From contig NC_045145.1 in NCBI RefSeq assembly GCF_008831285.2, forward strand, positions 7,998,802 to 8,062,801: DNA of 64,000 nucleotides. The letters are read 5' to 3'. Positions 1 to 11,780 of this stretch are shown one piece after another (positions within the stretch are counted from its first letter, which is position 1; every line of letters starts with the position of its first letter). Made by a program: the position numbers and the translations under genes. A model generated the notes under the pieces. The model made no database searches. It worked only from the letters and a program-made list of their open reading frames with translations, and was not told the DNA's origin. This DNA comes from Nymphaea colorata. Lineage: Eukaryota; Streptophyta; Magnoliopsida; Nymphaeales; Nymphaeaceae.

Positions 1-3000
1 GCACATCTTCACTAGGTTGTTTTACATTTCTCTACAGTCTCGTTTGGCCTATGTTTTATGGTTATAGGAGTTTATATGCATACTGATTATAGAATAAAAA
101 AGGACTTGTTTTTGAGCTTATGTTTTGTACTGAACCATTTTAGTGTGCCCGTGATTTGTATGGGTGATTTCAATGCTGTTCTAAATAGCAAAAAAAAAAA
201 CTGATAGGGCGCCAGCTCTTCAATGCATTGCTCTCTCTAATTTTGTTGCCCAATCAGCCTTATATGAAATATCCTGCCCTGAGATGAAATTCACATGGAC
301 TAACAATCATGTGGGCCATGAGAATGTCATGTCGAAGATTGACAGGTGCTACATCTCTAAGGAATGGGTGAATTACCCAAAATTGACTCTGCGCTTGGAA
401 GTGCAACCAAGGACTATCTCATACCACATCTCAATCTTGCTATGCATCTCCAAGCGTAGGTTCAGCACTTGGGGTCATACCCCATTTTGACACTTTCAGT
501 ATTGGCAGGAGATGGTAGACTATAGTGATCAAATTCTTTCAGCTTGGGCAGAGGATACTAGGGTTGTGCCATGATCAAGCTCATTCATAAGTTGGAGGCA
601 ACCAGGAACAAGCTAAAAGCTTGGTGCAAAGGAGGAGCAAATGATCTCCCTCACCAAATCATGGAGGTTAAGAACAAGATCAAACGTCTTCAAACCCAAA
701 GCGTAAGTGGCGTGATAGAGGCGATAGATGAAGAATGCAGGCTCAAACAAGAATTATCCACGCCCTTGTGGCTAGGAGAATACCTATGGCGTCAAAAATC
801 AAGAATCAACTGGATGAGGGATGGAGACATAAACACAAAATTTTTTCAAGGGATTGCTAATGGGAGAAGGCGCGGTAATAAGATTGAGGCTATCTCTTAC
901 GAGGGGTGGCTTGCAGTGGATAGTCCCGATATATTTACAGTTTGTACTGACTTATTTGCTGACTTACTAGGGGCCACCCATGGCTCAGGATGCCTACCCC
1001 AAACCATCGCACCGGGTCCTACTGTTTTGCATGAGGAGAATGATGAGTAATTGAAAATAGTTATTGAAGAAGAAATCAAGTGGGTGGTCATGGATGCAGA
1101 AAGGGACTCAGCGCCAGGACCCTATGGGTTTGGAAATAGCTTCTTTCAAAGTAACTGGAATGTCGTGCTGGAGGCAATAGCAGGGGCTATACATGGGCTA
1201 ATACCAGAAGATTGGTGAAATCTGTCAACAAGACCCACATTGTTCTTCTTCCCAAGGAGCAAGGCATGACATAGGTGGAGCAGTTTTGGCCCATCTCCCT
1301 CTACTAGAGCATGCTGAAATTTATCACAATGATTATGGTTAAGCAAATGTGGCCTATTCTAAAAAGGATTATCTCAAAAAATCAAAGTACTTTCCTACCT
1401 GGGAGGTAAATTCAAGATAGTTTTCTTCTCAGCCAAGAAATTGTTCACATCTTTGAAAACAGCAAAAAGAAAGCAGCTTGTGTCAAAATTGATTTAAGTA
1501 AGGCCTATGACAAAGTTAATTGAGAGTTCTTGAAGGCAACCTATGCCACTTAGGATTCCATGATTCATGGGTAAAGGAAGGAATGTGGTTTGAGAATAAG
1601 AGAAGGCTCAGGTAGGGGGATCCGCTCTCCTCCTACTTGTTTATTACAGTTATGGAAATGCTTACTCGCAGTATACAAGCTCTAGTAAATAACAAGCAAA
1701 TCGGGATCCCCTCCATGGGGGCTATGGTCACTTCCCCCTTTTCCACTCTATACGCAGACGACATCCTATTCTTCATAGAAGGAAGGCTGAAGAACTTTCG
1801 AAACTTAAAAGCGTGTCTTGACAAAATCTCTAGTTGCTCGGGCTTTGCCATGAACATTGCCAAGAGGTCATTCTTCCTTTCAATTTGGATAGCCGAGTGC
1901 ATACTCAGATAGAGCAGGAATTAGGCTGGCGTCAAAGTTAGCTTCCTTCTATGTACCTTGGCATTCCCCTCCAAACGAATGATGTGACTGAGGAAAATGC
2001 AAACATCTAATTCTTCGCTCATCCCAGAAGCTAACTCTTTGGAAACTAAGATGTCTTTCTTTTGCAGGCAGACTCAACCTAATCAAACATGTTATATCTT
2101 TGTTGCCTAGTTATTGGAGCCTGGTGGTTAAACTCCTTGCTACTACCTGCAAGAAACTGAGTAAAATGGCAGCCGACTTCTTATGGGGTGATACGACAGA
2201 CAACAAAAGCTATCATCATATTAAATGGTCTACACTTTGTCTCCCAAAATTAGAGGGAGGCTTAGGACTCAGAGACATCAAGAAAACCAATCTGGCCATC
2301 TTGGCCTTTTTAGTGTATCGCGTGACCCAGCAATCTTCCCTTGGGCAGACCTTGTTAAAGGTTGATACTGCTAGTGGAAAGGACTGATTGACTGCAGTGA
2401 TAAGGGGGAAAGGCTGTCTAAAGCATAGCGAAGGGCATTGCAATCTTGGAGCAGGATTAAGGCAAATGTTGGCTGGAAAATAGGCAAAGGTGCTATGGCC
2501 AAATTTTGGACAGATTATTGGGGACCAGAGGGTCTGATTGATAAGATCCCTATATTTTGGCAAAGGATTCAGAAAAAGGGCACAAACAGTAATGAAAACA
2601 CGGTTGTCTAGAAAGGGAGAGGACTCTCAAGGGCCACCTGGACTGTTTATTTAGGTGTTCGAGGTCGTCTACCTACCGATGAGTTTGTACAAAAACAGAG
2701 TCGGTCACTTGCCGCTAGGTGCCTAGTATGTAAGCAAGAGATTGAAGGCATGAAACACCTTTTTTTCGTAGCTCGTTTTATATGGACATGAATTTTTGGA
2801 AAATTTGGGAGGGTCAAGCAGTGGCATAGAAGTCCCCTCAACCTGATTTGGTGGAATAAAAACGGATTCAAAGACAAATTGCTTGATAAATAGTGGAAAG
2901 ACAGCTTCTATATGGCTATATGGTTTATTTGGAAGATTCACAATCACATCAATAAGGGTGGTCTACCAATTGGCAACTTGGTGGATCAGTTTTGGGCCCA

Positions 3001-3260
3001 CTGCAGTGATTACTGGTGGAATTTTCAATGGAAAGGAACTCGATGGTCAAAATTTGTAACTGGCTCTACTATGAGATTTTATGGAGCATTGGAGCTAGAT
3101 ATGATTATTGATGGGTGGAAATCAACATCAGCTCGTGGAGCAAGGGTGGGAGAAGAGGAGTGCCTGGTCACATTAGAGACACCTCTGGATGGTTCCATTT
3201 TGGTTCGGCTTGCTGGTTTGAGAATCATATTGGATGGAAGTCTATTTATTAATTTCTTTT
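1..3260 (+). mobile_element. Decayed L1-type LINE retrotransposon (endonuclease to reverse transcriptase), 5' end outside window
   Basis: Fragments of one plant L1 ORF2 follow each other in the right order on the + strand. An apurinic endonuclease piece carries ICMGDFNAV (148-180), then FTWTNNH and SKIDRCYISKEW (284-375). The endonuclease-RT linker follows at 571-1050, with WRQKSRINWMRDGDINTKFF. The reverse transcriptase palm carries LYADDILFF, with YADD at 1751-1762. The thumb region contains KLEGGLGLRDIKKTNLA (2100-2387). A zinc-finger-like segment has RCLVCKQEIEGMKHLFF (about 2718-2768), and a C-terminal tail has AIWFIWKIHNHINKGG (2912-3110). At least six frameshifts or stops separate these pieces, so the copy cannot encode a working enzyme. 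No clear poly(A) tail or target-site duplication was found at the 3' end, so the right boundary is approximate. The family assignment is secure; the element is a relic. Confidence 0.9.
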
Positions 3261-5340
3261 TTTTTATGGCTTGATTGTTTGCAAATGTGTATTATGATGT
3301 GAGGATTTGGAGTGTATTATATTTCTATTTTTATTATTTCAAGGATCGAACATGTCTAACTCGAGAAACAGCAAACACATTTGATATACATGATAATTTG
3401 TATCAAGCATATCATTTTCAATTTTTCAAATTTCAAATTCATATTCTATAGTTTTTTCAATCATTCATTTCTTCCTTGCCTTTCCTTGACAACCTATATT
3501 TTCCATACATCATTGAGTGACTCGCTAGATGAGATCCTACCTCTATCAATTTTCAACAAATTTTTGTTTTATGTTGCAACATAGATGTATCTTATGGTAG
3601 AAATTATTTATCTCTTTCGTAATCATATATAATTTATGTAATCATACATTCACGATCGCTTATAGGATTCACAATGCTTACAAATATATTTCTAAGAAGC
3701 TTAAGTATGAGAAAATGAAGCCCTAATGAGGTGATAAAATCTTAATATTTACTTAAGTTTCAAGGGAAGTTATAGTATTTTCTTGTTTCAAATATCAAAT
3801 CTTCACTCTTTTCAAGATATTACTTTGATTTTCAAATATTTACAATATTGTAAAATCTCTCTCTTTGTCCCTATAATGGACAAGAACTATGGTAATCATT
3901 CTTTATTTTAATATCTTATTTTTCAAACGAAATTTGAAAAGCTTGCTTTAATAAAACATGTCAAGTTGAAACCATGTTTTTCAAAACATACAAGTTATAA
4001 ATATGTTTCTAATCATATTTCTCCAAACAAGTTTAAATTTTCAATTTTCAAAGCTATATTCAAATATAAGTTATTTTTTATTTGAGTTCTAGTGATAATA
4101 ATTGAAGAACTCAAATGATCTTACAAGTGTCTCTATTAAACAATTTATTTTCTAAACTATTTGGCTATTCCAACATTTCAATCTCAATTTTCTAAAGCTA
4201 CTCATTATTAAGGGTTCATTAATGCTTAAGACCATTGTTTTAAACCTGGGGGTACAATATTTTAAACCAAATCTCGTTTAATCTCTTTAAGATTTTCCTT
4301 AACTCGATCACACATGCATTTAGGATTTTGGAACAACACTTTGAAGTATTCAAATATGCAAAACAAAAGGCTAGTTTTTGGTCAGGTTACCACCAATAAA
4401 GGTGTTCGGAACGGCCAGACCTTTTACCAGACAAGTACCTTTCTTTCTCTCTTTTCAAAATAAAACCCTATTTTTCTGAGGCACTCCAAAAACCAAAAAC
4501 AATTTTGCAATGCGAACAACTATCTATCCCTTAACTCTAAACATATGCCTTGTGCTCTATCCCAACACATTGTGTTGTTAAGTGTCCTTCTGTGGTACAG
4601 TGAACTTGTTGCTAAGCAAATTCATGCATCTTAAGGTTTTGACCAGCCCTAACATACTCATATTCATTTATCTAAAATACAGGTTCATGCAACCATCCAA
4701 AATTTTCTTGTAAAAACTTTCAACTTTCTATTCAGCTACTTCGCCATCTCTGGTCACCCTAGCGTAACTAATCTTTGTATACTAGACCTCGTTCTAGTAG
4801 GAATTGCTAGCAGATAGGCTGATTGATAAAAAAAATTAGGTACATGCTCCAAAAAATGGGATGTGTGGCATCCACCAATAAATATGGACACAAACAAAGG
4901 ATAGCCTAATAATTGTGACCCAATCTCCCACCGTAAAAGATCACCATTCTAATCAACCTAACCAAAGATCCATGCATCGCTTTGAATATATTTACACAAT
5001 AGTTCCACAATATCTATTTAGCAATCATGGGAAGCAAACACTCCACTTAAAAATGACTGAATAGAATATGATGTGTTCAAGCCCATTGCATGAATATTGA
5101 TTTGCTAGTAAAGATAAAGTCTAAGTTAATAAAAGGTGGTCCATTCACTGCCATTATAAGTACTCAGGGTTGGCAGCAGCATGTTTTTCCATATTCAGTA
5201 GTAAGCCAAATGGCATGGTTGAAATCATCAACATAGCCAACTAATTTTAATCTTTTTAGCAAGGAAATAAATTGACATTCCTATAACAAATAGTTATTTG
5301 TTGAGAGTTTTACAAATTGGTGGGGCAGAAACAAGGGGCT
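3261..5340. other. AT-rich intergenic stretch, no gene seen
   Basis: There are no long open frames and no recognisable conserved motif on either strand. The sequence is AT-rich single-copy-like DNA with short homopolymer runs. Confidence 0.6.
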
Positions 5341-5420
5341 AAGATATAGACACAGCAAAAGAGTTGCTTCTTGTTGTGTTAAGATTTAGATGCATCAGAA
5401 GAGCTATTTGTTTTGTTGAT
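5341..5420 (+). repeat. Two tandem copies of a 40-bp unit
   Basis: Bases 5341-5380 and 5381-5420 are diverged direct copies. Both begin aagat(a/t)tagA and share the pattern CA(A/G)AAGAG(T/C)T followed by a TTGTT-rich end. Function unknown. Confidence 0.6.
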
Positions 5421-8400
5421 GGTGTTGCGACCTATTCCATTGTAACTCATCTCCATAGATGAAACCAAGTGCTTTGATGCCATATAAAAGTTTAAGAAAG
5501 GAGATCAAGAAACACAGTATAAAGTTGTTCAACTGGTCAAGTCTACAGCCATGGAATAACAGAGAACCTCATGCCTCACCAAATGGGTGGGAGAATGTTA
5601 GAGAAAACTTTCATGTCATGGGCCAAGACTCTAAAATGTTGAACTGTGTTATACTTTGTGCCTTCTTGATCTCTTTCCCTTAAACTTTTATAGTTACACA
5701 GTAAAAATAATATGTAACTTCTCTTCTATGATTGATTTATTTTGATAAAAAATGTTTGAAGCAAATAATGTCCCAACTGCTATTTTTTTAGTCTAAAATC
5801 ATAGGAACATGCTGACCTAGAGAAAATCTCCAAATGAAACAAACATGCAACAGGTAGGTGGAAGAAGTTTGAGTTGGAGGATGTGGGACCCTAGAATTTT
5901 CTCACTGTTGCTTACTTTGTAGGCATAGTCAAACCACAACCAACACCATGCGATTCTAGATTGACAAGTTGGTATTATATGGGCAACTACCTTAGAGAAA
6001 ACAGACTTCCTTAATTGCTTGAAGAATCAAATAGGAATAAGAAAAGAACAAAAATTTCTTAAAAGGTATGGGGTTTGAAGGGGGGAAGGCCAAATTAAGG
6101 TAAGGAGGCATAGGTCTACCTTGGATTTTCAAAATTTTTGAAAACTATTTATCATTTTTTGCAAACATTCTTATAGACTCTTTAACATGATAGTAAATTC
6201 AACTAGTGCCACCCCACCCCTGCTCCCCCACCCAAAAAAAAAAAGTGTACAAAAGGATAGAGGCATGCCTTGTCACTGACTGGCATTCATAAAAACACTT
6301 TGGTGTCTAACTCAATGAACTATTGCCTAGGGTATGCTAATGACAGTGTTAGCCAGTGATGCATAGCAATGGGAGTGGAATTATGCACTAACAATGTAAT
6401 GTAAAGGACAGTATAGGATGGTGGCTCCACATGGCTCGAAGTAGTATAATGAGGATAATTGTGGAGCTCGGATGCAAGTATTTGATTGGCCGTAGCTTGA
6501 ATGTTTTGGAATCTTACTAGAATAGTGTTGAAGCAACATATAGGACATGGTTGTGCAATGGCATTCAGAAGCATGCATATAAATCTTGGCATAATTCTTT
6601 GTTCTCAATGACATTTCAAAACATATTCTTGAAGCCCTTGTCCTATTCATTCTTTACAATTTTAAATTTTGCCCTTCTTCATGAAGTGCATATGGCACAT
6701 ACTACGCATCCTTGAATACATTTTGGAAAAATAAAAATTAGACCCTTGATTTCAATCAATTACCTTGGTGTTAACATTTAATAACTTGATGCTGTGCTAC
6801 AATTAAATGATCTAACATTTGCCATAGACCTTAATTTGATCACCCCTTGTAAATGCTCCGAGTGCAACCAAATCCCATACTAACATATTAGTCTCATCAC
6901 CTAAACTTAAAGAGTTTAAAACAATGTTTTAAAAATGAAATTCGGCATCCCTTTTGGCATATGATTTTAGAAAAACCATGAGTTTATCTTTGGTTTTATC
7001 AAACTGACATGTTTACAATTGTAAAGAAAAAAGGTAAATTATTTACAAGAAGAAGTAGACAACATTGACAAAAACGCAGGTCGCCCATATGAGTTCAACC
7101 TTAGTCTAGGCTAGAACTTGATATGGGCAACTGAGCTAGAGATTGTGATGGTTCAGTACATCTTTGTGCTCCAAAAAATGCAATTATTATTGCAAGAGGT
7201 GCAACAGCAGCATAAAAGTATGCAATAATGGAAGACTGAGGTCATTATCTACTGGCATATAATGGAAAGGGTAAGTTGGAGAATACTTTTTTACAAGTTC
7301 AACGTGGAAATTGGAAAACATTGGGTGCATGCGTAAGCTCATAGACAAAAATGACATAATATGCAAGGTTTGCATGTGAGAATGTAAGGTATTCCAAACT
7401 GCCTGCCAGATTTTTATGGTTCATTTTCAGTACACCAAATACGGCCTTTCCCTGCACAAAATAAACGCTGCGAGAAGGCTTTGCCGGTGTTAACCAAGCG
7501 GTGGTCAGTAATTTGCATGTTGGGACCCCCAGTGCATTGAAGTGCCAAGGGAAGGAATGAATGTGGCTGCCACTTTATAAATGCTGGCAAAAGTCCATTC
7601 TACCTCGTGCTGCTCCTACAATGGCCAATGGCTAGCAGATGCTAACAGCTACTACCGGCAGCAGAAATGATTACATATATAGATAAATGTGTGTGTGCGT
7701 GTGTGTGTGTGTAAGTAATCATAAACTACCATTTATACATCTCCAAAACTAAAAAAAAAACTTTAAAGTTAAAAACAAATTTCACCATACAGAATGGAGG
7801 AAAAAAACAGTTCACAAGCAACCAGAGATGTACCCATTTTGCAGTTCTAAGAAGCACATAATAGAGTTTCCACCTTGTCATTGAAACCTAAAATTTTGGT
7901 TGGTTCATATCGTAAGAACTACATTTCTTTTACGCATATAATCAAGCATTTATATGTAACCAACTGCTTCATAGATATCCACAAAAAACAATATTTACTA
8001 GCCGATAATTGGGATTTTTCTAGCAATAACAAAGTTTTCCTGTAACAAAAAAGTATATATACAGCAGACTGAGATTTCCGGCATTCATCATCACTGATAC
8101 AAGGCATTTCTATGAAATTAAAATTGCTATAACACCTAAGTTTGTATACTGTGAATATTTAAAATGATTTTCAATCAAAATTTGCTAAGTGTGAAATAGT
8201 CTTTAACCTCCATATATAAGTAGGCTAACTACTACATAATATATTGCAAAAGGTCTATCTGAACCAATATCTTTAAAAGATTGTGATTGGCTCAATTGAG
8301 GATTGAAATAAAGAGAGAATGATTGAGCTACTGTAAGGAGTCATATCTCAAAATAATTATTTTCTCAGAAATCATTAAGCTGTTATGTAAGTCATGGATA

Positions 8401-8421
8401 GTTAAAAATTTTCTATGAAGC
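5421..8421. other. Intergenic stretch, no gene recognised; short (GT)n tract at 7689-7712
   Basis: No recognisable protein. A short GT microsatellite lies at 7689-7712. A purine-rich run followed by TGTTAGAG at 5585-5603 recalls the junction between a copia polypurine tract and an LTR, but no element body is readable next to it. A short - strand open segment at about 7290-7450 has a splice-acceptor-like start but no recognised homology. Confidence 0.5.
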
Positions 8422-8572
8422 AGGTAAAACCTTAACAAGATTGCTATTCCCACAGTGTATTCCATTCATCGGAAGAAACTAGGAAGACCTCGCCTTTAAA
8501 GTTTAAACACATGGCCTAAGGGCCCACCACAGGCTGCACAAGTGATCTGAATTCTCAACCCTCCTGTTCTAG
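8422..8572 (-). pseudogene. Remnant of a methionine-R-sulfoxide reductase B gene (3' coding part)
   Basis: Read on the - strand, the segment near 8572-8503 gives LRIQITCAACGGPLGHVFK. This matches the family signature RxEITCAACGGHLGHVFKGEG of plant MSRB enzymes, which reduce methionine-R-sulfoxide in proteins. A 7-base insertion (cttTAAA after TTTAAA) then introduces a stop and breaks the frame. In the next frame KGEVF resumes the GEGF part. After a further shift, IHCGNSNLVKVLP (about 8462-8423) matches RHCVNSxSLKFTP, the segment holding the catalytic cysteine. The cysteine and the HC-NS spacing survive, but at least two frameshifts make a functional product from this copy very unlikely. The upstream CxxC/GWPAF region of the family is not clearly readable, so the remnant covers only the C-terminal third. 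It lies on the same strand as, and just downstream of, the PILS exons; no functional link is implied. Confidence 0.72.
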
Positions 8573-8794
8573 TATGTAGAGCCTCATGCTTCCCCTTTCT
8601 TACCACCAAAAATATGGCTCCACTGTTTTGGTTTTCCAGCAAAGGCTGATGCATCCTAAGTGTCAATTTGACCTTAACATGATCAAGGCTTCCTTTTGTA
8701 ATCATACTTCAGTAAGAAAGTCTGAGTATGCTCAGGGAGACTCAAAGAGATGCATGAAGAAGGTGAAAATGACTTGAGAAATCGCACGACTTAC

Positions 8795-9483
8795 CACCAT
8801 GGAAGAAGATGAATAAGCGAGTCCAATGTTAGTGCATGCACCCAAATTGCCCAAAGGTCTTCCTTTCTCGTCACATATTGCAGGAACGATTATCATCATT
8901 AAATTGGCCAAGTTTCCTGTCAAAAGAATAATACGAAACTGCTATCTTCAATTGACCATTATACCTCACAAACAAAAGTAAATAAGGAATCATGTTCATA
9001 TAATCAACAGAGCCCAATTTAGTGGTTTGGCAGGGTGCTTGATCATGTTTTACTGCTATTACATTAGAATGGGCAATCAGCCTGAAGTGGTTGATTCAGT
9101 CAAATTCAGACTTTGACTTTAAAAAATTACCAAGCTTTTTACATAGTAGGCCTTCATGAAGACTGGTACGAAACGATATATCTTGGTTCTTTCCATCTTT
9201 TCTGTAAGATGATTGACCAGTACTGCTATTGACAACATGCACCTTACAACTTCATCAAAAGTCAATTATATGAGCTTTGGTATGACACCATCTCTTTCCA
9301 TATTTCCATGCACTGATTAAGTGAACAAAAAAGAGGAAGTGACGGAGTAAATTTTCACCTGCAGAGCAGCAAGCAATGACTACACCTTTCAAGAAAGATA
9401 CAAGCTTCAGTAACTTGACAGCTGCCCACCCAAGGAACCCCCCAATTAGGCAGATCAACGTGATGTTGACAGGCATGAACCAC
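8795..9483 (-). CDS. Two exons of a PIN-LIKES (PILS) auxin-transport facilitator (partial gene)
   Basis: Two - strand exons at 9483-9359 and 8916-8795 join in phase through a 442-bp intron. The acceptors are tatgcag|g and ttgacag|g, and the donors are gcag|gtgaaa and atggtg|gtaagt. The first exon encodes WFMPVNITLICLIGGFLGW, then a KLL..LKGVVIACCSAG segment. The second gives GNLANLMMIIVPAICDEKG, then GACTNIGLAYSSSSMV. This follows PILS proteins (WFMPVN..., GCCAAGNLGN, IVPAIC, GLAYxSxSM) without a gap. PILS are ER-membrane proteins of the auxin efflux carrier-like family that control intracellular auxin. Both exon boundaries fall where the family has them, and the codon split at the exon start (TG|G, Trp) fits the family's SWWF. 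Neither exon contains a stop. The upstream N-terminal exons and the downstream C-terminal exons were not found. This is therefore either a gene with long introns whose other exons escaped me, or a gene fragment in transposon-rich DNA. Confidence 0.8.
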
Positions 9484-11340
9484 CTGCATAGATATACACA
9501 CATGCATGCACATGCCCACACTTGCACAAAAGCTTTCAAATTTCATTATTAATTACACAAAAAAAATTATCACCAAAAGATCAATAAAATGATAAAAGCA
9601 TGATTTAAAGGTCACTACTTGATCAATAAAATGGACCATCAGTACAACTCTCAAAAATTTGTCTTGCACCAGTTTTTTAGTCATCCATTGCTGTTCAGAT
9701 TGCCCATCCAAAAACTGCTTGTAATTATAAAAACATAGCTTGTGGCCATTTAAATGAGGATTGAATATTTAAATTGGACAGAGCCGACTTGTTCAAAGAA
9801 CAGCTATGTTCCTGTTCTAATAAGCATTGTGTGGTTATATTCAGTTTTTGGTTGGTAGATCTATGAAAAAAAGCATCTATAAATATTACTTATGTTTGCT
9901 GAAAGCAAAAAAAGGGTGTTTTGGATCATCAGTTTTAATGCAACCCGAGTGGGGTTAATGGAGTCGAGAAGGTATGACAGCTAGGCTGGCAGTCTTAGTT
10001 TCATTTTCAAGGGCATCATAAGCTGGAGCTAGATTTACCTGCTGCCATCTAAGTGGACCATAGGATTTTGCTACTGCTTCCATAGACCAGATTTCTACCA
10101 CAAGCAAACAAGAGATTTGTGTTGAATGATATTCATGTTATCTTGTATGAAGGGGGTTGAAGAGAAGTCTGTCATGGGAGATTTCCCTCATGCATATACA
10201 AAAACAATATGCCATAAATAGGATCATGTGCATGCTAAATCATTGAATTAAAACTATAACTGTAGCGGCGTACCTGAATCCATCTGAACAAATGGAGATC
10301 CGATTGCAGTAGGATCTTTCAGGGTCTTTGTGGCGCACGTGAGGTCTCTCTCAGATGGAAAAGAGACAACCCTAGAAACCAACGTTTCAAGCAACCATTC
10401 GCACGACCCCAGGGACCACTACCATTTTATATTATGAACAATTATGGATTCAACCCATCAAAGAGTCCGTAATTACGTACAAGTATCTATACATCATAAA
10501 ATTACCCCATACCATCTAAAACGACGTAATATTCCAAAATGCAATCACTTAAGCGGATATTTATGTTAAGACAACCATAATATCTGAAATTCCTCATAGA
10601 CATATGCCGGCCCATCAAATGATCTTACAAACTATAGATCAAGTCTTAACTCTAGCACTATGCATCTCAAGGTTGAAGCTTGTCACCCGATCTTAGTTTG
10701 CCCTAAGATCTCAGGTTGTTCACCGCCAACAACATTGCTCAATTGCTTTTTAGGAGAATAAAGACCAAAGCGACATCACTGTGCTTGGCAGTGACTATTT
10801 CTATGAACTACTTAAGAAGAAAATACCGACCATCCGATATGTGAAGAGCCTAGGACTACTGCCACTATAATGTTAAGGGCTATATAATCAGGAGAATCCC
10901 AAATAAAATATTTGGGGTGACTCCATATATTGCAACAGCTGGTCGATCCTTTCTCCCTTTTGAAGCTCCTCACTGTCTATAAAAGTTGATTGCCCTAAAT
11001 TGGTTCAACTCTTTATTGAGATATTTTGTGAAGCCTTGGCGGACTATTGCCTGAAACTCATGAAGACCCACCTCCATTTAAGGATGACATATTACTATAT
11101 ACAGACACATATGTTCCAAGTTCTGCCAAGCAATATTCTTCCTTTGGGCTGATCATTATCTGCATGAAGGACAAACACCAAACATCTTAATATTCTAAAA
11201 TGAACTAATTTCAACAAGACAGACTACTTTGGTAGCATGATATTTCGGTCGATTCATCTTAATAATATCATATTTAACCACAATTAGAATAATTCAAATA
11301 TAATAAGACTTGCATGCCCAAACTATTCGACATCCAAAAT
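9484..11340. other. Intergenic stretch, no gene identified
   Basis: No PILS N-terminal exon could be read upstream of the PILS exons on the - strand. A GC-richer patch at about 10261-10380 could be the end of a degraded retroelement, but it carries no protein or LTR signature I can support. Confidence 0.5.
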
Positions 11341-11780
11341 AAATGGATCTATATCATGATCTTAATTCCAGATCAAATGGATTAAGATCATGAATTTGGA
11401 TACAAAACCAAATGAATCCAAATCATGACTCCAGATTTAGATCCAATCAGACCCATACCATGTTGCTAAATAGATCCAAATTATGACACTATATCCAAAT
11501 TATGACTCCGGATCTAGATCCAATGGATCCATATAATAGATTTGGATCTAAACCATATAGATCCAAATCATGACTTTGGATTGAAAACCAAATATATCCA
11601 GATCATGAAATTGTATCCAAACTATACAGATCTAGATCAAAGATTGAACCTAACTAAATGGATCTGGTACAAAATTTTGGAGCAAAAAATTAAATTTAGA
11701 TCTGACAATCCCATAACATGAATTTAGCATGGATCCAAATCAAGATAAAAGATCTGCATTTGATTCTATATGGATCTAAA
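11341..11780. repeat. Degenerate short-period repeat of a GATCCAAATCATGA-like unit
   Basis: Variants of the motif gatccaaatcatgac, or its reverse complement, recur many times. Examples are AATCCAAATCATGACTCC, GATCCAAATTATGACA and GATCCAAATCATGACTTT. Spacing is irregular, so this is an old decayed minisatellite rather than a clean array. No coding potential. Confidence 0.65.

Noticed and set aside
5585-5690. Purine run followed by TGTTAGAG, resembling a copia polypurine tract and LTR start
   Set aside because: No copia RNase H or pol sequence precedes it, no LTR end or partner LTR was found, and the sequence does not match the LTR at 29729.
7187-7262. Possible last exon of the PILS gene (- strand, IIAYFYAAVAP resembling LLWTYLFAAVA)
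   Set aside because: The similarity is to a generic hydrophobic helix only, the ECS and VWST family residues are absent in the same frame, and no splice-phase link to the 8795 exon could be made.
10261-10380. Possible terminal exon or LTR boundary (gcgtacctgaatcc region)
   Set aside because: Neither an LTR terminus and primer-binding site nor a recognisable peptide could be established.
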